A stretch of DNA of 64,000 nucleotides, taken from NCBI RefSeq assembly GCF_035582795.1, contig NC_134374.1, positions 24,195,798-24,259,797 on the forward strand, in the 5' to 3' direction. The DNA comes from Mycteria americana. Taxonomy: Eukaryota; Chordata; Aves; Ciconiiformes; Ciconiidae. The position numbers were made by a program, and so were the translations under genes. This document shows positions 49,901 through 61,900 of this stretch, piece by piece (position 1 is the stretch's first letter; every line of letters starts with the position of its first letter). Below the pieces are notes generated by a model. The model did no database searches. It saw only the letters and a list, made by a program, of their open reading frames with translations, and was not told the origin of the DNA.

Positions 49901-52900
49901 CGGCAGGAATTTTGTCCTTAGGCAGAGGAAGGCGAACTTTCCGCTGGAAATAGATAGTCTTGGAGTTAATCCTCTGGGCTACGCTTCAGATCTGAAGTCA
50001 CCTCATAGTCTTGCCAAGGTTTTTCTGCCTGGTGTAAATCATTTAACCTGCACCGTTGGCTCGGGAGGGATGAGGATTGTTCTTTTCTTACTTCTTTTCT
50101 CTGCCTTCCCTATTCACTCTCCAGCCTCTCCTTGGCAGGGGCTTCTAATGCAGCCTAAGAGCCATCTCTCACTACTGGAAAAGCAAAGGTAGACACCTAA
50201 AGTGCAGTAGACCCCTAAGGCACCTGAAGCCACCCAGGTTAGAGAGAAGAGGTGATTCGTCCTGGCTGAAGCCTGGTGTTGGCCACGGACCGGTGCTCGT
50301 CCTGGCGAGGGCACCGGTTTCTCCGCACCGACTGTGGGAGGAGATGGATTGTCCATCAGGCCAGATGAACTTCACTCTTGGCTCCTCCCCAGCCTGCTGG
50401 AGCCATGGACCTATAGAGAGATGCTCTTCCATACATACCTTATTTTGTGGTGACCGATACAGGGGGAAAAGACCAACCAGCACCTAATAAATTATGAGAT
50501 TCATCTCAACTGAGCTACAACAGCTTCATATTTTGACAGCAAAGGACTAAGCAACTTCGCTAAAAAAGCAAAATATACATGCAGACAGCCAGCGAGCAGA
50601 AAAAGCGGTGTTGCTATACTGAACCAAAGGGATTTTTTAATTATTCACTCAGCTGATAACACCTCACTGATTGAATGTATCGCCAAAGCTTTTCTCAAGT
50701 AGCCTGGCAATGGAAGAGGCGCAGGCATTTCACCAGCACCTGAGGGCTTCCAGCAGCCCTTTGCTTGAAGTTTGTTTCACAGGTCCTTGATTTCCAGTTG
50801 GGTTTGCAAACACAGTTGTAATGCTTCCATCTCGTGGTGAAATGCAGAATAGAAAAACGTGTGGCATGAGAGCATCTGTTTTTCCTTGCTGACTCAAAAC
50901 CTGTAAGGCCAAACCCTTCCCTTTGGGACCACAAAAGATGGAGTATCTGACAATTAGAAACCCTCGAATATTAACTAGCTATATTTTTCATTCATCTCTG
51001 TTTTAAACAGGAAAATGCCATTTGCTTGTCAACCTGGCATGAAACTAAACCTGAGCGGCTTAATTTTTTCCCCAAAATTTAAAGTATTGAGCTGCTTTTA
51101 ATGGGCTGAAATCTACTTTTTAGCACAGCGTTCCTTCTTTCTGCTGACAAATTCTGCAATCTGTCCTCCTACAGTGTGAAGTAACAGTGTTCACCCACCC
51201 TCCCACCTCATGTTAATGTTCCAGGGCTCTTGTAGAACATCATCCCATCACTTTTGGGTATCGCCTTACTTCTATTCGCAGTAAAATGAAGCAGCTATTC
51301 TAAAACATTAGCAGATAAGCTGCTGATCACACAAAGCATGCTTGATTTTTCCTTTCGGGTTGCAGAGGGATGCTTCTTGGGCTTAGAATCACCCTTACAG
51401 ATGTCACTGGAATCAGCTCTCAGTATTGACATCTGCTTCACGTGGACTGGCACAAAGCAAAGGTAGCTGCCGTAAAGAGGTGTGATTAGCACCGACGAAT
51501 GCCTCCTATCAGACAGCAGTATTTGGCACCAAATTGGCATTTTGCATAACCCGTAGCAGCATTCGCCACCCCCCGTAGGGCATCAGCCACCATCCCCGAG
51601 TCAGCATGGAGACAGAGCGAACTCTACCGCTTTCGCAATTGCCTCCAAAAGTTTTCCGTCCACTGAAAGGCCAGCTGTAAGCATCCAAAGTAACAGGAGA
51701 AACAAGGCTTCCCAAAGGTGCTAAATTTCCTACCAAAAGCACCGCAGTACCCAAAAGGAGCAGCAGAGAAGGGGAAAGCAGGAGCACAAGGGTTAACGAT
51801 CAAATGTCCTCAACGTACGTAACATCGCGCTCAAAACCAGCCCTAGTTTTCATGTTGTTCTTTTGAAGTTTAATTATACCAAATGTTCTACAGGAATGTG
51901 CCATGTTCTTGCCTATCTATTTTGAATTGTAAGTACCAATCAGCATGTAAATGATCAAATTAAATCTTTTAAGTTGTTTGCAAGAGCCGGAACACCTTTC
52001 TGTGAATGGAGGGCTGAGAAGCAGCAGCATTTGGTGCGTTACTGCCGTTCTCGGTGGGCTCTTCAATGGCTGGCTTTTGAACAAAGAAATCCGAGTGGAA
52101 GAAAGCCTGCGGCAGTCCCGAGTTCTTGTGCTGTCGTGGAAAATTACTATCTAAATAAAGAAAGATAAATTAATTTTTTTTAAAAGGTCATTCTGTTCTC
52201 CTCAGTGATGGAGTCTTGCTGCCCAGATTAGGGACCACAGGGCTCTAGCTCAAGCCATCAAAACTGAAGATTTGGAGAAGTGGGTGAAATTTAGGGATGG
52301 CTCAGCAATTACTGCTGCTGATCTGGGGGTTTGGGAGCAAAATACGGCGGGAGGGGTAATTCCTTTTCCTCTAGAGTAAGAGCTACAGAGGATGGGAGGA
52401 ATTGAAAAGACCAAGCCTGCTCCTCATGCACCATTCCTGGACCATTTCATCTTTCCACAGGGAAACATTTGCCCAGCTTCTCTCACTGATTTCCAAAGAA
52501 CTCAACAAAAGTCTTCACCAGCCACAGACACTGTATTTACCTTGTTTCTCCTCTAATTCAGAACATGAACCGATGTGGAGCCGTGCCAGCAGTAAATTTG
52601 GACTTAAAGTGGTTCTCCCAGGAATCTGGTATGCAACACTTCCCTCTCCTTTACTTTCTTCTTCAAGTCTGCCCAGAACTGTAGCTGCTTTTAAAAGCAA
52701 AAAACTCACCTCCAGAATAAATAGGAAAGCTCACAATAATGCTTCTGTCCTTTCAAAAGAGTTGGGGGGGGGGGGGAAACACCAAACAGTTTCAAATATT
52801 TACAGTCCATCTGGAGCACTGACAATGGGTCTACCAAATTCCAGCCTTTGACAAAATCTCCCAGAAAAGAAAACATGGGAAAAACAGACCTCTGAATCTA

Positions 52901-55900
52901 CAGACTGAAGCCCAATTATTAACATTTGCTCAGTAAATAACTTTCCTAGCACGGATGGAAGCCTGTGTTCACAAAGCACTGAACGGCGCTGCACCCAAGA
53001 TGGCTCGTTTTTTTCCCAGGAGTTGGGTTGGGTTTTTTTTTTCCTCGGTATTTCCTACTCATTGGAATGCAATTTAGGACTGAGAGACACTTTTTTACAA
53101 GGCAACAGGATTCGTCTTTAAAAGGAAATACCACCAGCAATAAACAGCACTATTCCTAGCGCTTGTTATACCTGCATGGGGAAAGCAGCCCATGCACGGT
53201 CTCTGCAGGTCCAAGCCTTCCCCGCTCCCTCTTACCTCCTTCCTGGAGCTGGCCGTGTCGCTTCCACTCACTTCCACCCGCAGGCTCTTGTGCCGGAGGA
53301 TGAGGATCTCCTTGGCACGCTCCACGGGCTCGGCCTCTCCGGGAAGGGTGTGCCTGTTGTACGCCGGCCCCTGCACGTCGCACCAGAGAGACCGCTGTTG
53401 GAGGTGGGACCATCCCTCCCTCCGCAGCAGCATCCCTTCACTAGTGCCTGCATCTTCGAGGGTCCTTCAACCCCCCTGTGACCACCCTGCCTAGTTACGG
53501 GGATAAATGGATCCACCCAAGTATGAGAGGTGGCGATGGAGGGAAAGAGCCAAAGGAGGAAGATGGGAGTCCAAACTCCGCTTCTTCATGCGAAATTGCC
53601 CAAGCGCTCACTGAATGACGAGGCTGAGACGCATCTTTATTAAGTCCAGGTGACACACCAACCTCGTGCAACTACTCTGTTGGAGGCGTCTTCAGCCTCA
53701 ATGCCTCTACCAGCCCTCCAATATTTTATATCAGCCCCACCTTCACATATTAACCACGCAAGCAACAGGAACCATAAAACCTGTTTCAAAAGCCATAAAC
53801 CAGCTAAAGTTAAATCTCCCGCTAACATCACTGGGAGTTGGGATAAGTCTGTCACCACAAGGGTTGAGGCTGGATTTAGGCAGGAGTAAGTGCAAACAGG
53901 AGGTATGCCTTCTTCTTCATCCCATTCACCATTCCTATGGGTCTCCTCCCAGCCTTATCTAGTTGCTTCTCTCGGCTCAGCAAGGGGACAGGAGGGGGCG
54001 GTTGATCCCCCGTACTGAGCTGCCCACACCAGCCACATCCCCAAGGACTCCATATTTCGTGCGTAATCCATAAAACAAAGGCTTAGGTGGATTTTAAGGA
54101 TAAGGCTCCATGTATCACCATGTGAACAGCAATTACAATGCGCAGTCCTGGGTGCTGTGTAAAACCTCAGGCACATTATTCATGAGTTATTCTGTAAACA
54201 GCACATGGTTTCGATGCTATTTACCAGTTGTACCAGTTTCATGGCAAAACTGCCGAGCGGCTTTAAAACCTCTGCAGATTAATTCTCACTCGCACCTCAC
54301 TGACTGTGCTCTCTTCTACGGGAAAAAATGCAACGCGAGGGTAACGCCATCCCTGCTCTGCGCTGTAGGTAACCAGGAGCTGTTGCAACCGCTGGATCTG
54401 CTAACCTGATGCCTGAAGATCCATGTGCTCCTCCTTTCTCCTTTCTGGGTCTGGGTACTGATGCCTAAAATACTTCATGAAATTATAGGCTGACTGGGTG
54501 AACCTTTCAAAAGCTGTCATGCTGCAAACAGAAATGTGCCACTGACTTGGAAACTGGATCTGGCTTCACACAGCCAACTATTCTCTGCTCACAAAGAGAC
54601 ATCATTAGTAATTATGTAAATATTCATAACATCTGCTCAGGCTGTTAGGATAACTGAGATAACTTTTGTTATTGGACATCTAAAATACAGATTGAGGGAA
54701 GAGTTATACCGTTCTCCTTATTCGGTACAGGTTCCTTGCCAATATTTCCTGTATATTTTCCAGGACATCCGGATTCAGAGCGTCCTCCAATTTTTTGTCG
54801 ATTATGACAGTCCTGTCGTTGCTGCAAAGAAAACCAGAACGCCTTATTTTGGAAGACGCAGAGTAGCACCACCAGTGCATCCCCAAAGCCCGGTGTTCAC
54901 AGCAGCCCGTTCGGATCCCACCACCAGCAGACATGACCAACAGCTAAGCCTTGCAGATGGAGCTCGCTGCAGAAGGGGCATTTGGTATTTGCATCAGAGC
55001 TGCGCCATCCATGTGCTCCCTGGTCGATAAAAGAGCTGTGGGGAGCTGTGGCAGAGCAGAACCGTCTGTGAGAGATGAGATGGCCGTTCTGACGTGCAAA
55101 TATTTTGACCCTGCTGTCCCAGCCGATGCTCATTCTCGCTGTTGGTTCCTTCAGTACACGTAACGGTGCAAAGCCATCAAAAAATGGTGCAAGAGCACCA
55201 TTTCTGTGTAACTCGAGGGGGGATACAGGTGACCCTCCACGTACAAGATCAGAAACTATGTTCATCGATGCCAGTAGACTGCTCACCCACCTGATCTTTT
55301 TTAATACCCACCTACTAATCTTTAAATTGTGTTTATATTGCACTTGTCCAAGCTATGTTGCTCCTTCCCATGGGATAGCCCGACAGGGAAGAGCAGAGGA
55401 GGCAGAGAAGTTTTCGCAAAAGCTTTTCGTTACTGTTCCCTCCGGTGGGAGGGTTGGGAGGAGTGCTGAAAGGGGACGGCTGCAGGGGAGCACTTACAGC
55501 AAGGATGGGTGAGACGGGGCATGACCCAGCTGCCCTGCTTCTGCCAGTTCAATGGCATGTTTCCGCTCCAGCTTTTCATAGAGAAGCACGATACTTGATT
55601 TTGGCTGGTCGTATTCTCGAAGTAGGATCTTCTGCAGGTATTTGCTGTTGAAATACTCTAACCTGTTTGAGAACAAAACAAGACGGGCTTAGCCTCCTCC
55701 CACAACTCCCCAGCACCAAAATGGACCTGAGCAAGCCAGCAGGTTCATAGTCCACGACTGCCCCATATTCCGTTATATTCCATTACCTTCTTTCCAGAAA
55801 CCAATGGTCCCAGAGGTCAGTCCCTAATTATTTCTGCACTGCAGTACCTGAGCTAAGATATTAAAACTTTGCCAAATACAATAAAACCTCCCCAAAGTGC

Positions 55901-58900
55901 CAGATTTATCATGAACTCCACTATAAGTGCTACAAGTACATGCAGTAGCCCCAGGGCATGCCACAGATTTAAACGCTTCCAGATTCCCTCTTGAATCATT
56001 TCCTCTCACTTTCTGCTCGAATGCAGCACAACCTTTGGGAAAGATCTAGCCAGCACCAAATACTGACGCTCAAGTTTGGCCCTTGTTAGCTATACACAAA
56101 CCTGCTTACAAGGAGCCAGGACACTCGTCAGCAGCAACGATTCCCATACCCTCTAGTGGCACTTCCAAGCACTGGCATTCCTAAGAAAATCCCTGCCAGC
56201 TGTTTATCAGCTACCGTGAAGTTAGCTGCATCTGTGTCTGCACAGCCAAGGAATTAAACCTGGTAGATTGCTATTAGGACATTTTACGTTATTTGTATTT
56301 TTTAAAAAATCTCCTATGTGTACAATCTACCAGAACTTAATGAAAATCGAGCACTTTGCTACAGAAATCTGTAGCCATCCTCTATAATTTGTCAGTCCAC
56401 AAGAAGCAGTTGCCCCTCCAAGCGCTGCAAGCTCATATTTTTAATGTTAATTGTGCACCCACTGGGTTGGGTCCTCAGCTCCCGCACGGCAGGACAGGCA
56501 GGAGGGCACGGGCAGCACTGCTGCAGGCAGGGCAGGCTGAAGCCACACAAGCTGTGTATTGTGCTGGCATGGCCTTTTCATTTCCAGCACATTTCTTTGG
56601 ACAAGAAGGGACAAACACAATAGGAGAGGAGAAAGGATTCTTTGTAGAGTGAAGTACAATACGTGACCTGCAAGCGGGGAAGCGCCCCGAGAACCCGGTC
56701 CCACCTTGGACGAGGAAAAGCTGCCCCTTTGTCACCTGCCTTGTGCCACGAGGATGAACAAGGCTCAGCCGCCCACAGTGGAAACTTAGAGAATAGAAAC
56801 CAGCCTCGTTTTTTTCTACACATGTACACAGTTGTATTTTGGCAAATCCTTACTTGTCTTTCCAGTAATACTGTCCCCAGTGTCCAGATATATCTTCAAT
56901 GCCAGCCAGCAAATGATCCAAGAACTAAACAGAAGAGAGGATTTTGCTATACACCGGTTGCATGTATTGCATACGTGATGAACTCAGTCAGCAAACATCA
57001 AAAGCCAGCAGACAAAACAGGAGATGCTTTCAGCTCGGTACACAGCGCCGGTAAACAAGAAGAGGGGATGTCGGGCTAATTCCCCATCCAGTCATCCACG
57101 CGTCTCCCTCGGTTCTGGAGCACAATAAGTGGTTTGGCTGCTTGCTTTCAGGTCTGTGCGAGCAAAGAATAATCGCTGAGGGACGTGGATCTGCTCTTTG
57201 TGATACGTACAGGATGGCTGATGGCTTGCACACCCTGCGTATTGGGCCTTGATAAGCAGCAAATGCTCACATTGAGGTTTTTTAGGACAATTTGTCTCAG
57301 GCGATCAGTATCTTCAGGATATAGATGTAGATAATGTTCAAATGATGTTTCATCTTGAATAATAAATACTGCCTTCCCCCAGACACTTCCACTAAATGAA
57401 ATCATTGGCCATATCATGCCTTATACAAAACCATTATTATGGTTTAAAATTATATGAAAAATCCCAGACAGGTTGATTTTTCCACCTAGAAGTTAAATCT
57501 CGGTAATTTCCCAAATTGTTTTCCCTCCTACTGGCATCTCTAAACTGGGAGATGTCTCTGCTCTACCACGGTCAATGCCCCTCCACACTCAGGTACCGAT
57601 GTCCCTGGAGCTTCCTCCAGCTCTGATTTGAAAAAAAATTTATTTTTTGTGGGGTCAGAGACAGAAAAGTTTCAGAGCGGTTCACTCAGCCCTGCAGCCT
57701 GGTACAGGTTGAGAGTCCTCACATCGCTATTAGCTGCCGTATGGTCTAGGACCGACAAATGACCTGCCCACTGAGCATCGCTCTTGAGAGTGAGAATGGC
57801 CCAAGTATCTGGACGGAGAAATAAATTTGAGGAAGAAAGCTGCTTCTGGCTTCTGTGTGCCTGGTTTCCAACTATCTGCATTGTTACCTTCTCTACTTAA
57901 TTGGTACACAGCCATTTTCAGCTCACGTTTCCTAATAAACACATTTCCAGAGATGATTTACTATTCACGCACTAACAAAAGAAGAAAGTATTCTCTGTTC
58001 ATGATAGGAAAAGCCTCTTCAGCCTATTGAACTGTTCTGTTAACCTCAGACAAAGCCCTGTAATACAACCTAATTGTGAGGATGCCAAACAGTTTTTATA
58101 AATGTCCTCAGACCTAATGTCTTTATCTCCAGCTACCCAAAAAGGAGACAAAAATATTCCTGAAGGAGCCATACCTACAGAAATGTGACGGGGCATAAAC
58201 AATTAGATTCAGAAACATTATTTTACACTGGATGCAGTGTAAAAAAATCCCATTAAAAATCCCAGGCCACAGCTCCCTATCAGGTTGTACGTCTCAGACC
58301 GAAGGAGACCTGGTGCAAAGCCTCCCTGATTTGCTCCTCGGAGCACCGACGGCACTGCGGTGGGATCCAGCCGAGCTTCCCTCCAGCAATGCAAAGCCTC
58401 AGCTAGGCGTGCAGAGCACCTTGCTTTCTCATGTAGTTGACCCACTCTTTGGAGAAGTCCTCTGTAACTAGAAAGGCCAATGTTTGGACAGCAAGAGCAA
58501 GGTGAACTAAATTCCACCTTTGGGTTATGGTGACTTCAGTGGTTCCTTCCAAAACAGTGTTTTCCTTACCCTCCCTTTTCTAAATTTTTTTGCAAAAACA
58601 TCCAAACTGATGGTGGTGAAGTGACTGGTGAACACATGGAAGATCCCAACCCTGAAAGCGACCAAGTCTCATTTTCTTTCTTTCACTCTTTTCAGAGAAG
58701 CAGAAAAGTGGGCGTTAGGTTTGAGTGTAAACTTTTGGGTGAGTGACTATCTTTTCCTGTCACGTTTGTGCACCAGCCAGTGCAACACCAGCCGGACCGA
58801 GTCGGTGGCTGCTATTCCAGTGCAAATAATAACCCATGGTTAGGAAGCTGCATAGGACTTCAAACCTGGAAAGGGACTGACCTGCAGAGGATTCAGGTAA

Positions 58901-61900
58901 GACTGCAGATCTGTAGAGTCCCTGGAGGCACATCACATTTCAGAAGGACCGTATTGCTATCAGCAAAGCATATTGGAAAGCTCTGGCTGTGTGTTGATGG
59001 ATGCACCACTTACCCGAATATGGATCTGCTCTCCCACTGTGGGAGCACTCTCTCTTTTCCTCTTGACAGCCAACAGGTCAACGAGAGGACGGATGGTCAT
59101 TCCCTGCAGCATAACCACAAACACAAAAATCAGCCTTTCTTCACATCAAGTGTTCTTAGTGTCAACAGGAGCTCACATACAGGCTTCAGGATGGGGGTAG
59201 GCAGAGAGGAGAAATGCTCCACGCTCCTCATCCGGCATCTCAAAGACCACAAAAAGTCAACCAATAACTTCAAGGTCAAGCCTGTGGCTTGCTCTTGCTT
59301 GTAGCCTACCAGATGGAAAGGGGCTTGAAACGTGCAAAGTTCAAACGCCTGAAACGATGATAGTCCTTGAGACCTCACAGCGCGCAGCCTCCGCCAGCAT
59401 TCGTCTGCTAACTTTTTGAGTATTATGTGTCACGGGTCATTACTCCAACGGTCTTTGATGGCTAGCCAGTGGCTCAGTTTACTAATCAAAGTATCCACCT
59501 GGGGGGAAGGGTCAAGGGAAGAGTTTTAATGTCCTTTAAGCCTCGTGAGAGAACTGCTAAAATGCTGCTGTGGTGCGTTTCTTAGTCTGGCTTCGGTATG
59601 AAATGACTTTTCTAGGACATGTTTACAGCAAAAATGATTGAGTAGTTGATGTTTACGACTTCTGAATGTCACCAATGCTGGCACGGAGGAGAGTTGAACA
59701 CATTTTTAATTGCAGAAACAATTAATGTGTCATTTTAATAGCTAATAGTAATAAAAAATGCATCACTATTCAGAGTAAACAACATAAAACTCACAAATTC
59801 AGAAATAACACATATTACAAAAATTAAGTAGAGACTATGCAATTTCATCTCTTGCCTTCACTGGATAATCAGCCACATTTGTTTTCATTTTAAAGTGGCA
59901 TTTTGGAGTTTTGTGACCAGGACTCCCAAATTTAGAAACACCTGAATGTTTTAAATTCAGAAACACAAATTTAGAAACACCTAAATTTAGAAACACCTGG
60001 CCCTTCCTGACCTTGGAAGCATTATGGGAATCCCACGTGTCATTCCAGGCCACATGTCATTTCACAACACACCTGTAGGTCCCCTGTGACGCTCCTCCAC
60101 CCACCAGGGATAACTCATCTGAAGTGCATCCATCGCATGATGCTGACGGCTCTATCGTGGCTCACCCAAAGTTTTTCTACCGCCAGCGATCCAGTAGCTA
60201 ACGGGTCAGCGTAGGCAGCAAACAAAAAAACCCCACACCTCTTCACAATTATTGTATTTGCTAACAATTTCATGGAAGAGGTCAGAGGCCAGCAGGCTAA
60301 GAGAGTGAGCTTCAAATGGAGAACGTGGTACTTCATTTTTAAACCGCACTGAAAGGCAGAACAATGAGGGCTTTTTGTGACATTCCAGACAAGCCCACAG
60401 CTCCTTGGAGGACTTTCTGGTCTACGTGGCACATATCCAGGCCTGCCTGGAAGCACTGAGGGCTTGACAATTGCTCAGTCAACCTTCTCAAAATTATTAA
60501 CCAGGCTTGTTGTGGGAAGAGGCTTATGCAAGTGAGGCCAAAATAGATGAGTTTCCTGGGTTGCGTAATGCACTGATAGACCCATGTACGGACAAGCCCA
60601 ACTGCTTACTCGTTGGTCATTAGTCTGTGTAGCACGAGGCTTTTCAGACAGTGTGGTCGGGATTTCCAAGAAAATGAAGTGGGTTTGTGCTCCAACAAGA
60701 TGCCTTGCTGGCCCTCACCAGCTTAAAAGGGCCCAAATCATCTCTCCCCTGGTTTCTGTCCTATCTTAACACAGACACCCCCTGCCAAGTCGGTATTGAT
60801 ATCACTGTGAATATAAAGAAAACTTATCGCACAAAACAACAACAGTCCACTATCCACAGAAGTTGGTTTGCAGCCAATATTTCACTTCTCTTTGCCACCC
60901 GAAGTGACACGCACCATGGAAGATGCTGGGATATTGAAAATATTCACTCTTCAACCCTGCGTCCATCAACGTGGCTGGCAGCAGTGCCACGGACTTCAGA
61001 AGCTGTAGGAGTCATTTGCAAACCCAAGTTTCTGCGAAGGTCCATCTTAATACCTGCCTCTGTTATATTTACCTATGTTTTCTGTGCTGAGCTACAGCAA
61101 TATCCTTCTGGTGCGGCTTTTAAGCAAGTTTACCACCCCCACCCGCCCCTTCTCGTGGTGGCCTCAGCTGCACAATACTGCAGGTATCCGGAGCCCGAGC
61201 AAAGTCTGTCTTTATAGACGCTATGTTCCCGCTGAATGGCTGAAGGTCAAGGGGTCGCCCCGCCGACACGTACCCACGGGGGACCCTGTTTAACTCTCAC
61301 CCTTTTGCATGGAGATGACATCACCAGTTGAGCTTTGAGGTTACACAAAAGCCCTTTTCCCGGTCCTGGGAAGGATTTTCCGAAGCCTCGGCAGAATGGA
61401 GCTGCTGCCTTAGAACAACCTTTGTCTGAGACTCAAGAGCGTCTCTGCATGAGCGGACGTGCCTAGTGACCGTATCTTTTCAATTTCTGACCCACATTTG
61501 CATCTTAAAACTTGTCAACGTCCACCTAAGTACGCTTCCCCCACCCCTGGCCCCTGCTCTCTCCTTTCAGTCTGAAAACTGTGCCCGGTCCAGCTGCCCT
61601 GCGGGTCTCAGCTCCGAGCCCATCGGCACGTCACACTTGTTGACCATTTTTTCAGCTCATGATGTGGATTAGGTGGACGTGGGGAAGCAGAGAGTCAACC
61701 CCAACCCTCCGCATTGCCCAAGCGCCCTACACCCACACCTGAGGGGTTCAGGGAGGCCAAGTGGAAGGCATTTGCTCTCGCAGGGTGACGCTCAGCCATG
61801 GGGCAGCTGTCACCGTGACCCACCATCTCCCAAAGCCCCAGCAGCCGCTCTGCTCCCTCCATCCGAGGGCAGGAGGAGGGCAGCCCTGGGTCAGCAGCTC

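Larger units (their letters stand above)
48818..53235 (-). other. Exchanger intron
   Basis: Holds a 26-A run at 49254-49279 and a 13-G run at 52764-52776. An apparent signal-peptide-like frame at 51509-51787 starts with GTG and is not supported as a gene. Confidence 0.65.

Noticed and set aside
51509-51787. Minus-strand frame with a leucine-rich, signal-peptide-like start
   Set aside because: The apparent start is a GTG codon, not ATG, there is no family match, and it lies in an exchanger intron without splice sites that would join it.
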